From Paracoccus sp. R12_2 (GTDB lineage: Bacteria; Pseudomonadota; Alphaproteobacteria; Rhodobacterales; Rhodobacteraceae): DNA of 32,206 nt. Shown here piece after piece: positions 24,951 to 32,206 of this stretch. Numbering within the stretch: the stretch's first letter is position 1; every line of letters starts with the position of its first letter. The notes under the pieces were generated by a model. The model saw only the letters and a list, made by a program, of their open reading frames with translations, was not told the origin of the DNA and ran no database searches. The translations under genes were made by a program, and so were the position numbers. The stretch spans positions 1-32,206 of the forward strand of contig NZ_JAGHRA010000024.1 of NCBI RefSeq assembly GCF_017744015.1, given 5' to 3'.

Positions 24951-25870
24951 ATGCTGGATTACCGCGCCCTGCACGCCCTTGCCGAAATCTTGCGGCGCGG
25001 TTCATTCGAGGCGGCGGCCCATGCATTGTCGGTGACACCGTCGGCGATCTCGCAGCGCATCCGCCTGCTGGAGGAACGTTGCGGGTCGGTTCTGATCGAT
25101 CGCGGACCACCGCTGCGCGGAACGCCTGCGGGATTGCGGCTGGCGACGCATCTGGATCAGGTCCGATTGATGGAATCGGCACTGATGGGGGCAGCGACAC
25201 CGGATTGCCGGTTCTGGACATCGCCATCAACGCGGACAGCCTTGCAAGCTGGGCGATGGCGCCGCTGGCCGCCGCGCCCGGTCTGATCGACCTGATCATC
25301 GACGATCAGGACCACGCGCAGGATTGGCTGCGCAGCGGTCGCGTCGCGGCAGCGATCACGGCCGCGGCCACGCCGGTGCCCGGTTGCGACATTTTTCCGC
25401 TGGGGCGCATGCGCTATCGCGCGACGGCCAGTCCGGATTTCGTCGCCCGCCATTTCCGCGGCGGCATCGATGCTGACACCCTGTCGCGCGCTCCCGCGCT
25501 GCGCTTCAATTCAAAGGACGGCCTGCAGGATCGCTGGGTCGCCACGCGGCTTGACCACAAGCTTGCCCTGCAATTTCACCGCATCCCGTCGTCGCAGGGC
25601 TTTGCCGAGGCCACACGCCTCGGGATCGGCTGGGGGATGAACCCCGAGGCGATGATCGCTGGCGATCTCGCCAGCGGACGGCTTGTGGACCTTGCTCCGG
25701 ATCTTCCGCTGGACATCGGCCTTGTCTGGCAGGTCGCCCGGATCGCCGCCGATGCCTTGTCACCGCTCACCACCGCGATCAGACGCGCCGCCAGGGTCAG
25801 CCTGCTACCGGCGCAGGACCGTGCGGCAGGCACAGACAGCCCGCCGCGCGACGGCACGCAAAAGACCTGA
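24951..25870 (+). pseudogene. argP: ArgP/LysG-type LysR regulator with a frameshift
   Basis: The first frame (from 24951) gives the ArgP helix-turn-helix: LDYRALHALAEILRRGSFE, then SVTPSAISQRIRLLEER and LIDRGPPLRGT. After LMESALMG the frame leaves the family. The continuation (LPVLDIAINADSLASW) lies in the next frame and runs to 25870 with the usual ligand-binding domain blocks (PLGRMRYRATASPDF, RFNSKDGLQDRW, GIGWGMNPE). The switch falls on a run of five G at 25187-25191; one more G restores a 306-residue protein of normal length. It is divergent from lysE, which ArgP normally activates. As written the product would be a 111-residue fragment holding only the DNA-binding domain. A sequence error is a serious alternative. 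Confidence 0.85.
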
Positions 25871-25889
25871 AGCAGATGCGGCGCGAACG

Positions 25890-25910
25890 CCGGGGGCACC
25901 GCCCCCGGCC
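25890..25910. terminator. GC-rich hairpin between argP and yebC
   Basis: GCCGGGGGC at 25890-25898 pairs perfectly with GCCCCCGGC at 25902-25910, between two convergent genes. No T-run is present on either strand. Confidence 0.45.
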
Positions 25911-25937
25911 ATCGCCCCAGGCAAGGAACCGCACAGC

Positions 25938-26681
25938 TTACAGCTGTGCGGCCACCGTCTCCGACAGATCGAAATTGCCGGTGACGTTCTGCACGTCGTC
26001 ATCATCCTCCAGCGCGTCGATCAGCTTCATCAGCTTCTGAGCCGTCTCGACATCAGAGATTTCCGTCGGCGCCTGCGGTTTCCAGATCAGCTTCGTGGTC
26101 TCGGATTCGCCAAGCGCGGCCTCCAGCGCGGTCGCGACATCGTTCAGGTCGGTGTCGGCGCAATAGATCCAGTGACCATCCTCATCGCTTTCGACATCCG
26201 TCGCCCCGGCCTCGATCGCGGCCAGCATCACCGTGTCGGCGTCGCCTGCCGAGGCAGGATAGACGATCTCGCCCACCCGGTCGAACATGAAGCTGACCGA
26301 GCCGGTCTGACCCAGGTCGCCGCCCGACTTGGTGAAATAGCTGCGCACGTTGGATGCAGTGCGGTTGCGATTGTCGGTCATGGCCTCGACCACCAGCGCG
26401 ATTCCGTTCGGGCCGTAACCCTCATAGCGGATCTCTTCATAGTTCTCGGCATCGCCGCCCTGCGATTTCTTGATGGCGCGGTCGATCACGTCCTTGGGGA
26501 CGGAACTCGACTTGGCCTCTTTGACCGCCAGACGCAGACGCGGATTCTTGTCGGGATCGGGGTCCCCCATCTTGGCGGCGACGGTGATTTCCTTCGAGAG
26601 CTTGGAAAACAGCTTTGACCGCGCGGCGTCCTGACGACCCTTGCGATGCTGGATATTGGCCCATTTGGAATGACCTGCCAT
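25938..26681 (-). CDS. yebC: YebC/PmpR-family protein
   Basis: This 247-residue cytoplasmic protein opens with the family hallmark [14 protein letters not shown], followed by [14 protein letters not shown], the [13 protein letters not shown] block, [14 protein letters not shown] and [11 protein letters not shown]. The family includes transcriptional regulators and, by recent work on YebC and TACO1, factors that help ribosomes through difficult sequences. Length matches the family. The ATG at 26681 is fixed by the invariant N-terminus. It is divergent from the SLC13 transporter gene to its right. Confidence 0.95.
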   Translation of the reverse strand: MAGHSKWANIQHRKGRQDAARSKLFSKLSKEITVAAKMGDPDPDKNPRLRLAVKEAKSSSVPKDVIDRAIKKSQGGDAENYEEIRYEGYGPNGIALVVEAMTDNRNRTASNVRSYFTKSGGDLGQTGSVSFMFDRVGEIVYPASAGDADTVMLAAIEAGATDVESDEDGHWIYCADTDLNDVATALEAALGESETTKLIWKPQAPTEISDVETAQKLMKLIDALEDDDDVQNVTGNFDLSETVAAQL

Positions 26682-26809
26682 GGTCGTGATCCCTCGATAA
26701 CTGTGAAATCCGGATTCGGGCGCTTTTAGTCCAGTGTCATGCACCATCGCAAGACGAACCCGATGGGTAAGCCGTGCGTTGCCCCTCTGCACGTCGGCAA
26801 GAGATGCAC

Positions 26810-28588
26810 ATGACACCCTCTCAGATCACGCTCTTCTCGATCTTCGCGCTGATGATGGCGTTCATGTTCTGGGGACGCTGGCGACACGACCTGGTGGCCT
26901 TCGCGGGCCTGATGACGGCGGTGCTGTGCGGCGTCGTGCCCGCCGGGCAGGCTTTTTCCGGCTTCGGCAACCCGACCACCATGATCGTCGCGCTGGTGCT
27001 GATCGCAACCGCGGGGCTGAGCAGGTCCGGCGCCGTCTCGCGGCTGACGCGGATGCTGGCGCGCGACGGGCGCTCGACGACCGGGCATATTTTGCTGTTC
27101 GGCAGTGTCGGCGGTCTGCTTTCGGGTTTCATGAACAACATCGCCGCGCTGGCCATGCTGATGCCGGTCGATCTGCAGACGGCACGCAAGGCCGGTCGAG
27201 CGGCCGGACTTACGCTGATGCCGCTTGCCTTCGCCACCATCCTTGGCGGGATGCTGACGCTGATCGGGACACCGCCGAACCTGATCGTGTCCAGCTATCG
27301 CAGCCAGGTGCTGGGAGAACCTTACCGGATGTTCGATTTCCTGCCTGTCGGCGCCGCTGTCGCGACCGCCGGCATCGCGTTCATCGCCCTGATAGGTTGG
27401 CGGCTGATCCCGGTCCGTCGCCCCGAGGGTGCCGGCGGTGGCGATCGTCCGCGCCGCTATCTTGCGCGGCTGGTCGTGATCGAGGCCAGTAACGCCGTGG
27501 GGCAACGGGTCGCCGACCTTCGCGAAATCGCGCAGAAGGCCGGTGTGCGACTGGTCGGAATCATGCGTCACGGCCACCCCGTTGTGGACCAGCTTGACGA
27601 ACTGACGCTCGCGCAAGGCGATGTGCTGCTGGTGCGCGCCGGTCCTGCCGCGCTGGACGAATACCGATCCGCCGAGAAACTTGCCTTTCCCGACGGCCGG
27701 TTGGAGCCGCGGGCACGAAAGGATTCCGAAGGCCAGAGCCTGATCGAATGCCTGGTCCCGGTCGGATCAGAGATCATCGACCGCAACGCCCAGTCCTTTG
27801 GCCTGGTCAATCGCTATGACAGTGTGCTGATCGGCATGCGACGGCGCGGCGTGGCGCTGCGCGACGCGCTGTCGCGTCAACAGATCGCGGCGGGCGACAT
27901 GTTGTTGTTGCTGGTCCCCGAGAGCCGGGCCGAGGATGTGCTGCGCGCGTCCGGCGTCCTTCGGCTTGATGGCGGCAGCCTGCCGGTGCAACGCGAAGGC
28001 CACATGCTCAGCGCGATCCTGCTGTTCGCGCTGGCGGTTCTGGCCACCAGCCTTGGCTGGGTCAGCATGCCCATCGCGCTTGGCTGCGTCGTGATCGCCT
28101 ATGTGCTGACCGGCGTCCTGTCGATCAACGAGCTTTACGATCATGTGGATTGGCCGGTGGTGGTTCTGTTGGGGTCGATGATCCCGTTGGGCCTGGCGCT
28201 GGACGAAACCGGCGGCACGGCTCTGATCGCGGGGCTGCTGGCGCGGGCAACCGACGGCTATCCGGCCTGGATCGCGCTGCTGCTTCTGATGATGGCCACG
28301 ATGTTCCTGTCGGACGTGCTGAACAACAACGCCACGACAATCATCGCAGCCCCCGTCGGCATCCGCTTGGCGCAGCAGCTGGAGGTGCAGCCCGACGCCT
28401 TCCTGATGGGGGTCGCTGTCTCGGCCGCATGTGCGTTCCTGACCCCGATCGGGCACCAGAACAACACGCTGATCCTTGGACCCGGGGATTATCGCTTCGG
28501 CGACTACTGGCGGATGGGCCTGCCGCTGGAGGGGATCGTTCTGGCCGTCTCGATCCCGATCCTGCTGATTGTCTGGCCGCTTCAGTAG
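26810..28588 (+). CDS. SLC13-family permease with RCK_C domains (first)
   Basis: This inner-membrane transporter has 592 residues from the ATG at 26810 (AAGAG six bases upstream); an ATG two codons earlier lies too close to that site. The N-terminal membrane half includes [15 protein letters not shown] and the [11 protein letters not shown] motif, typical of the divalent-anion/Na+ symporter family. Two cytoplasmic RCK_C (TrkA_C) domains lie in the middle (about residues 215-390), and the second membrane half holds [15 protein letters not shown] and [19 protein letters not shown] domains suggest control by a bound nucleotide or ion. Substrates in this family include sulfate, carboxylates and arsenite; this one is unknown. 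A second transporter of the same design lies nearby in convergent orientation. Confidence 0.9.
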   Translation: MTPSQITLFSIFALMMAFMFWGRWRHDLVAFAGLMTAVLCGVVPAGQAFSGFGNPTTMIVALVLIATAGLSRSGAVSRLTRMLARDGRSTTGHILLFGSVGGLLSGFMNNIAALAMLMPVDLQTARKAGRAAGLTLMPLAFATILGGMLTLIGTPPNLIVSSYRSQVLGEPYRMFDFLPVGAAVATAGIAFIALIGWRLIPVRRPEGAGGGDRPRRYLARLVVIEASNAVGQRVADLREIAQKAGVRLVGIMRHGHPVVDQLDELTLAQGDVLLVRAGPAALDEYRSAEKLAFPDGRLEPRARKDSEGQSLIECLVPVGSEIIDRNAQSFGLVNRYDSVLIGMRRRGVALRDALSRQQIAAGDMLLLLVPESRAEDVLRASGVLRLDGGSLPVQREGHMLSAILLFALAVLATSLGWVSMPIALGCVVIAYVLTGVLSINELYDHVDWPVVVLLGSMIPLGLALDETGGTALIAGLLARATDGYPAWIALLLLMMATMFLSDVLNNNATTIIAAPVGIRLAQQLEVQPDAFLMGVAVSAACAFLTPIGHQNNTLILGPGDYRFGDYWRMGLPLEGIVLAVSIPILLIVWPLQ

Positions 28589-28609
28589 CGGACGAGCCGG
28601 CCGACCCGC

Positions 28610-28638
28610 AAAAAAAGCGCCGGCATTGTTGCCGACGC
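28610..28638 (-). terminator. Rho-independent terminator after the DUF1127 gene
   Basis: On the - strand a 9-base stem (28630-28638 with 28617-28625, one mismatch) with a 4-base loop is followed by seven T (28616-28610). It lies about 50 bases past the end of the DUF1127 gene. Confidence 0.7.
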
Positions 28639-28688
28639 AGACAGATGATGCGCATTCCTGAGCGAACCAGTTGGTCAGATCGCGTTGG

Positions 28689-28916
28689 TCAGATCGCGGC
28701 GTTGATCCCCAGAATACGGCGGATCTCGCCTTCGCGGGTCAGCCCGTGTGCCGCCAGTTCCTCATCGCTGATGCGGTGCAGATGTTCGAGGGCACGCATG
28801 CGCGGACCTGACTCGGCCAGATGCACGAGAAAGCGCCCGGTCGCAATAAAGGGTGCCGCCAATGCGGCGCCGATTCCGGCAAGCGGCCTGCGTTCGATGG
28901 TTGCGGTGTTGGCCAT
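28689..28916 (-). CDS. DUF1127 small protein
   Basis: This 75-residue basic protein has the DUF1127 (YjiS-like) C-terminal motif: RALEHLHRISDEELAAHGLTR followed by GEIRRIL. AAGGAG lies seven bases before the ATG at 28916. In Rhodobacter sphaeroides a DUF1127 protein (CcaF1) binds RNA and affects turnover and stress responses, so an RNA-related role is plausible. It is a single gene with its own terminator, between two convergent SLC13 transporters. Confidence 0.85.
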   Translation of the reverse strand: MANTATIERRPLAGIGAALAAPFIATGRFLVHLAESGPRMRALEHLHRISDEELAAHGLTREGEIRRILGINAAI

Positions 28917-29046
28917 TTGGAAACTCCTTGTATCGCACAAAGCCGTTTCCTCCCTGCCCCTGAATATTGTGCAGTCGCAGCATCCACGCAAGCCGCAATG
29001 CTGCATGGCAGCATTGCAGAGACCTCAACCCTTGAATATCAAGGTG

Positions 29047-30825
29047 TTAAAGAGGCCAGACGATCGGAATGACGGTCGAGGCCGTGATCGCCATCAGCAG
29101 GTTCAGCGGCAGGCCGACCTTGATGAAATCGACGAAGCGATAGCCGCCCGGACCATAGACAAGCGTGTTGGTCTGATACCCGATCGGGGTCGCGAAACTG
29201 GCGGACGCGCCCATCATCACGGCAATGACCAGCGGGCGCGGATCGACGCCCAGTTGACCGGCCAGCGAGATCGCGACAGGTGTGACGATCACGGCCACCG
29301 CATTGTTGGTCACCGTTTCGGTCAGCGCCATCGCCAGAAGATAGACCGCAAGGACAAGCCCCCAATGCGGCATCTCGGCAAGCCACGGCGCAACACGGGT
29401 CACGATCAGTTCAACGGCGCCCGAATTCTCCAGCCCCGCCCCGACTGCCAGCATCGCGAAAATCAGCGCCATCAGCCGGCCATCGACAAAGCCAAGCGCC
29501 TCGTCCGCGTCGATGCAGCGCGTGCCCAGCACCACGGCCACGCCGATAAAGGCCAGCAGCAGGATCGGCGCCACGTTGAAGGCAGACAGGATGACCACCC
29601 CTGCCAGCGTCGCCACCACGATCGGTGCGTGCTTGCGCCTGAAGGCGCGGTCGGACGGCGCGGTAACCTCGACCATCTCCATGTCGCTGGCCAGACGCTG
29701 GATATCGGCCGGCGCGCCCTCAAGCAGCAGCGTATCACCCACCCGGACAACAAGATCGTCCAGCTGCCGGCCGATATTCTGGTTCTTGCGGTGCGCCGCC
29801 AGCACATAGACACCATAGCGGCGGCGCAGACGCATCGATCCAAGGCTGCGCCCGATCATGTGGCAACCGGGTGTGATCAGCACCTCGACGGTCGATGTCT
29901 GGACCGAACTCAGCTTGTCCACCATCCGCAGGTCCTTGTGGCTTTGCAGCCCCAGCACCTCGGACATTGGGGTTCGCAGCACCACACGGTCGCCCGCCTC
30001 CAACTGCACGGCCGCAAGATCGCGACGCAGCGATGCGTCACCGCGCAACACGTCGATCACGCGCGCCGTATCACGCGTGAAGATATCCACCTCGTCCAGG
30101 GTCTTGCCGATCAGCGCCGAATCCTCGGGGATCGCGACTTCTGTAAAGAACTTCATCTTCGAACGGCCGGACATCAGCTGCGACATCGAATCCCGCTCGG
30201 GCAAAAGACGCGGGGCGAAGATCAGCAGATAGATCACGCCCACGATCGCCATGGGCAGGCCGACCGGCGTGATCTCGAAGATCGAGAACGGCTCCAGTCC
30301 GGAACTGCGCGCGACACCATCCACCAGCAGGTTCGTCGAGGTGCCGATCATCGTCATCGTGCCGCCCAGGATCGACAGATATGACAATGGGATCAGCAGC
30401 TTGGACGGAGAACTTCCCATTTCCTTGGCAAGCTGCATGAAGATCGGCATCATCACCACGACCAGCGGCGTGTTGTTGACGAAGGCCGACATCGCACAGA
30501 CCACGCAGGACACCAGCCCCAGCGTCAGCAACGGCCGGGTGCCCGCATGCCGCGCGGCGTTCTGCCCGATCCAGTCCAGCGCCCCGGTCCGCACCAGTCC
30601 GCCGACGATGATGAACATGAACGCGATGGTCCATGGGGCCGGGTTCGACAGCACGCCGGCGACATGTTCGACATCAAGGATGCCGAACGCAAGCAGCACC
30701 ACCGCACCAAGGATCGCCGTCACCTCGGGCGGATAGGTCTCGCGGATGAAAAGGGTCAACATACCGGCGATGATGAAGATCGTGGTGACCGCAGACAGGG
30801 TTCCGGTCAGTTCAATTCCGAACAT
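29047..30825 (-). CDS. SLC13-family permease with RCK_C domains (second)
   Basis: This 592-residue inner-membrane transporter has the same design as its neighbour: a first membrane half with SAFVNNTPLVVVMMPIF and GTSTNLLVDG, two cytoplasmic RCK_C domains (about residues 215-385), then a second membrane half with ETVTNNAVAVIVTP and TPIGYQTNTLVYGPGGY. The NN motifs and the GTSTN-type loops form the substrate site in SLC13 proteins. Sequence identity to the first copy is low outside these motifs, so this is an old pair, not a recent duplication. It lies 94 bases downstream of the ymdB-type gene on the same strand and may be co-transcribed with it. The substrate is unknown. Confidence 0.9.
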   Translation of the reverse strand: MFGIELTGTLSAVTTIFIIAGMLTLFIRETYPPEVTAILGAVVLLAFGILDVEHVAGVLSNPAPWTIAFMFIIVGGLVRTGALDWIGQNAARHAGTRPLLTLGLVSCVVCAMSAFVNNTPLVVVMMPIFMQLAKEMGSSPSKLLIPLSYLSILGGTMTMIGTSTNLLVDGVARSSGLEPFSIFEITPVGLPMAIVGVIYLLIFAPRLLPERDSMSQLMSGRSKMKFFTEVAIPEDSALIGKTLDEVDIFTRDTARVIDVLRGDASLRRDLAAVQLEAGDRVVLRTPMSEVLGLQSHKDLRMVDKLSSVQTSTVEVLITPGCHMIGRSLGSMRLRRRYGVYVLAAHRKNQNIGRQLDDLVVRVGDTLLLEGAPADIQRLASDMEMVEVTAPSDRAFRRKHAPIVVATLAGVVILSAFNVAPILLLAFIGVAVVLGTRCIDADEALGFVDGRLMALIFAMLAVGAGLENSGAVELIVTRVAPWLAEMPHWGLVLAVYLLAMALTETVTNNAVAVIVTPVAISLAGQLGVDPRPLVIAVMMGASASFATPIGYQTNTLVYGPGGYRFVDFIKVGLPLNLLMAITASTVIPIVWPL

Positions 30826-30919
30826 TCACATCTCGCATTTCCGGTCAGATCCTGACCCGCCGCCAGCATCTTGCGCCGATTCGAAGGGGCGCTGCAAGCA
30901 GGCAAGAACGCAATTCATG

Positions 30920-31753
30920 TCAGCCCTCGGCGGGCTGGTTCGCCGAATGGCTGGGCGCCAGGCGACCGCCCACGCGCACTGGCTCGATCCGCCGCGACAG
31001 GCCTGTCCGGTCGTCGGTCTCGACCAGCACGCCGCACAGCGTCGCCTCGCCCTCGGCGGGGCTGAAACGGTCGCGCGTCATGCCGGTGACAAAGCGGCGC
31101 ATGGGTTCGGTCTTTTCCATTCCGATGACGCTGTCATAGTCGCCGCACATCCCGGCATCGGTCAGATAGCCCGTGCCCCGCGGCAGAAGCTGGGCATCCG
31201 CTGTCGGAACATGGGTATGCGTGCCAACGACCAGACTGGCGCGTCCGTCGCAGAAATGGCCGATGGCCATCTTCTCGCTTGTGGCCTCGGCATGGATATC
31301 GACCACGGCAGCCTGAACCATGCCGCCCGGCGGGTGTGCCCGCAAGACACCATCCAGCGCCGAGAACGGATCGTCATAGGGTCGCGACATGAACACCTGA
31401 CCCAACGCCTGCGTGACCAGGATCTTCCGCCCCCGCGCGTCGCTGAATACCCCCGCTCCGCGCCCGGGCGCCTCTTTGGCGTAGTTCAACGGCCGAAGGA
31501 TCCGGGGATCCTTCTCGACATGGGTCAGCATGTCCTTTTGATCGAAGGCGTGATCACCCAGCGTCAGGCAGTCCGCCCCAGCTTCTAGAAGAAGCTGCGC
31601 GTGGCCCGCAGTGACGCCGCGTCCGCCACTGGCGTTCTCGGCATTCACGATGACAAAATCCGCCCTGAGCTGCTTTCGCAGCACGGCAAGACCCTCGCTG
31701 ATCGCTCGGCGGCCGGCCCGCCCCATGACATCGCCAAGAAACAGAATACGCAT
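30920..31753 (-). CDS. ymdB: YmdB-type metallophosphoesterase (TIGR00282 family)
   Basis: This 277-residue cytoplasmic enzyme has the family's metal motifs: FLGDVMGRAGR at the N-terminus, NAENASGG, TLGDHAFDQKD, the VVDIHAEATSEK block and GTHTHVPTAD near residue 190. In Bacillus YmdB hydrolyses 2',3'-cyclic nucleotides and affects RNA decay and developmental choice. The GNH motif of the wider superfamily reads GDH here. The ATG at 31753 is fixed by the MRILFLGD start. Upstream on the same strand is the structured non-coding stretch; downstream is the SLC13 gene. Confidence 0.92.
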   Translation of the reverse strand: MRILFLGDVMGRAGRRAISEGLAVLRKQLRADFVIVNAENASGGRGVTAGHAQLLLEAGADCLTLGDHAFDQKDMLTHVEKDPRILRPLNYAKEAPGRGAGVFSDARGRKILVTQALGQVFMSRPYDDPFSALDGVLRAHPPGGMVQAAVVDIHAEATSEKMAIGHFCDGRASLVVGTHTHVPTADAQLLPRGTGYLTDAGMCGDYDSVIGMEKTEPMRRFVTGMTRDRFSPAEGEATLCGVLVETDDRTGLSRRIEPVRVGGRLAPSHSANQPAEG

Positions 31754-31883
31754 CCTGCCTGAGTATGACAAAGCCGCCAGACGCTCAAGCGCGATAGAGA
31801 CTGCTGTCGGCGATACCGTGAGGCAATAGCGTGACTTCGGATAGAGGGGCTCAGGGCGTGCCAACTGCACAACCGTCATCCAG

Positions 31884-32039
31884 AAAAAATCAGACGTGCT
31901 TACCGCTTGGTTCTCGAACCGTGAATCACGCCCCTACGTGGAACTCATTGGGTCCTGAACCTCGTTCCAGCGACGGAACCAAAGGTGGGCAAGTGCCCTG
32001 CCCATTGAGACAAATAAGACCGCGGACCCCGGCCGGATA
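31884..32039 (-). ncRNA. Structured RNA candidate, possibly 6S-like
   Basis: No gene is credible between 31754 and 32089. The stretch has a nested fold: CTCATTGGG (31944-31952) with CCCATTGAG (32001-32009), eight of nine paired, enclosing the hairpin GTTCC/GGAAC (31964-31979) and the side hairpin GGGC/GCCC (31987-31998). Two more hairpins flank it (31909-31920 and 31920-31930). On the - strand a run of six T (31889-31884) lies downstream. A rod with a terminal stem, an asymmetric bubble and a side hairpin recalls 6S RNA, which in many proteobacteria is encoded near ygfA; I recall ygfA near ymdB in relatives, but it is not visible here. The terminal stem is short for 6S. Strand, ends and identity are uncertain. 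Confidence 0.35.
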
Positions 32040-32043
32040 CCTT

Positions 32044-32065
32044 GGGGCGCAGACTGCGACGCCCC
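32044..32065. terminator. Hairpin downstream of the dehydrogenase gene
   Basis: GGGGCG at 32044-32049 pairs with CGCCCC at 32060-32065, 24 bases after the end of the - strand dehydrogenase gene. No T-run follows. It may end that transcript. Confidence 0.4.
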
Positions 32066-32089
32066 TGTTAGCCGTTGTACCCGACTGCG

Positions 32090-32206
32090 TCACATCATCG
32101 GCTTTCCGCCCGTAACCGCGATGGTCGTTCCAGAGATGTAGCTTGCGGTGTCTTCGGCAAGCATGACGTAGGGCGCGGCAAGTTCCACAGGCTGCGCTGG
32201 TCGCTT
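32090..32206 (-). CDS. Short-chain dehydrogenase, C-terminal 38 residues
   Basis: The - strand reading from the right edge gives 38 residues ending at TGA (32092-32090). It shows the typical end of SDR oxidoreductases of the general-stress-protein 39/YghA type: QPVELAAPYVMLAEDTASYI, then SGTTIAVTGGKPMM. These are NAD(P)-dependent Rossmann-fold enzymes; the cofactor and catalytic parts lie outside the window, so the substrate cannot be inferred. Confidence 0.85.
   Translation of the reverse strand, partial: KRPAQPVELAAPYVMLAEDTASYISGTTIAVTGGKPMM

Noticed and set aside
25187..25191. Programmed frameshifting in argP
   Set aside because: There is no canonical slippery heptamer or downstream pseudoknot evident; a plain indel in the G run is simpler.
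28150..30384. 744-codon + strand frame
   Set aside because: Overlaps both SLC13 genes and the DUF1127 gene in a wrong frame; composition is that of a shadow frame.
31831..32115. 94-codon + strand frame in the structured region
   Set aside because: No ribosome site, odd composition, overlaps the dehydrogenase end and the hairpins; judged non-coding.
1..32206. CRISPR arrays and insertion-sequence transposases
   Set aside because: No regularly spaced repeats and no DDE or HUH transposase motifs were seen; mobile functions are all tyrosine recombinases.

Overview
The window looks like the chromosome of an alphaproteobacterium of the Rhodobacteraceae (Roseobacter/Paracoccus-like). The evidence is high GC throughout, a DUF1476 gene (the F1-ATPase inhibitor zeta of this group), a divergent lysE/argP pair, purC-purS, a lon-HU-tRNA-Val block and a DUF1127 gene. 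The species cannot be named from sequence alone.

Bases 1 to about 11,250 are an accessory region, the right part of a genomic island whose left end lies outside the window. It abuts the 3' end of a tRNA-Asn gene. It carries four tyrosine-recombinase-family proteins in two modules that face each other. The left module (+ strand) is a tightly coupled operon: the tail of an unseen gene, recombinase A, a 61-residue protein and recombinase B, joined by ATGA, ATGA and TGATG overlaps. The right module (- strand) is recombinase D next to the tRNA, followed by recombinase C. In each module one member has a complete catalytic set and the other has altered residues; C has lost the nucleophilic tyrosine entirely. 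Between the modules lie three unrecognised genes, a 429-base intergenic stretch rich in repeats and hairpins, and a DUF3987 gene broken by a one-base frameshift.

Bases about 11,340 to 16,760 are core chromosome: an MBL-fold hydrolase, a divergent EnvZ-type histidine kinase without a visible response regulator, lon with a likely heat-shock promoter, and an HU-family protein lacking the usual DNA-embracing arm. A tRNA-Val(CAC) follows.

Bases 17,045 to 22,827 (- strand) hold purC and purS, then an amino-acid-type ABC importer (ATPase, binding protein, two permeases) ending in a glutamine-synthetase-family ligase. This suggests uptake of an amine or amino acid followed by gamma-glutamylation.

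Bases 22,955 to the end hold the zeta inhibitor, an EamA exporter, lysE with a divergent argP that carries a frameshift, yebC, two convergent SLC13/RCK_C transporters flanking a DUF1127 gene, a YmdB-type phosphoesterase, a strongly structured non-coding stretch (possibly a 6S-like RNA), and the C-terminus of a short-chain dehydrogenase.

Three places (near 105-108, near 6170-6175 and 25187-25191) look like single-base indels in C/G runs. They may be real mutations or sequence errors, and should be checked before any loss of function is assumed.
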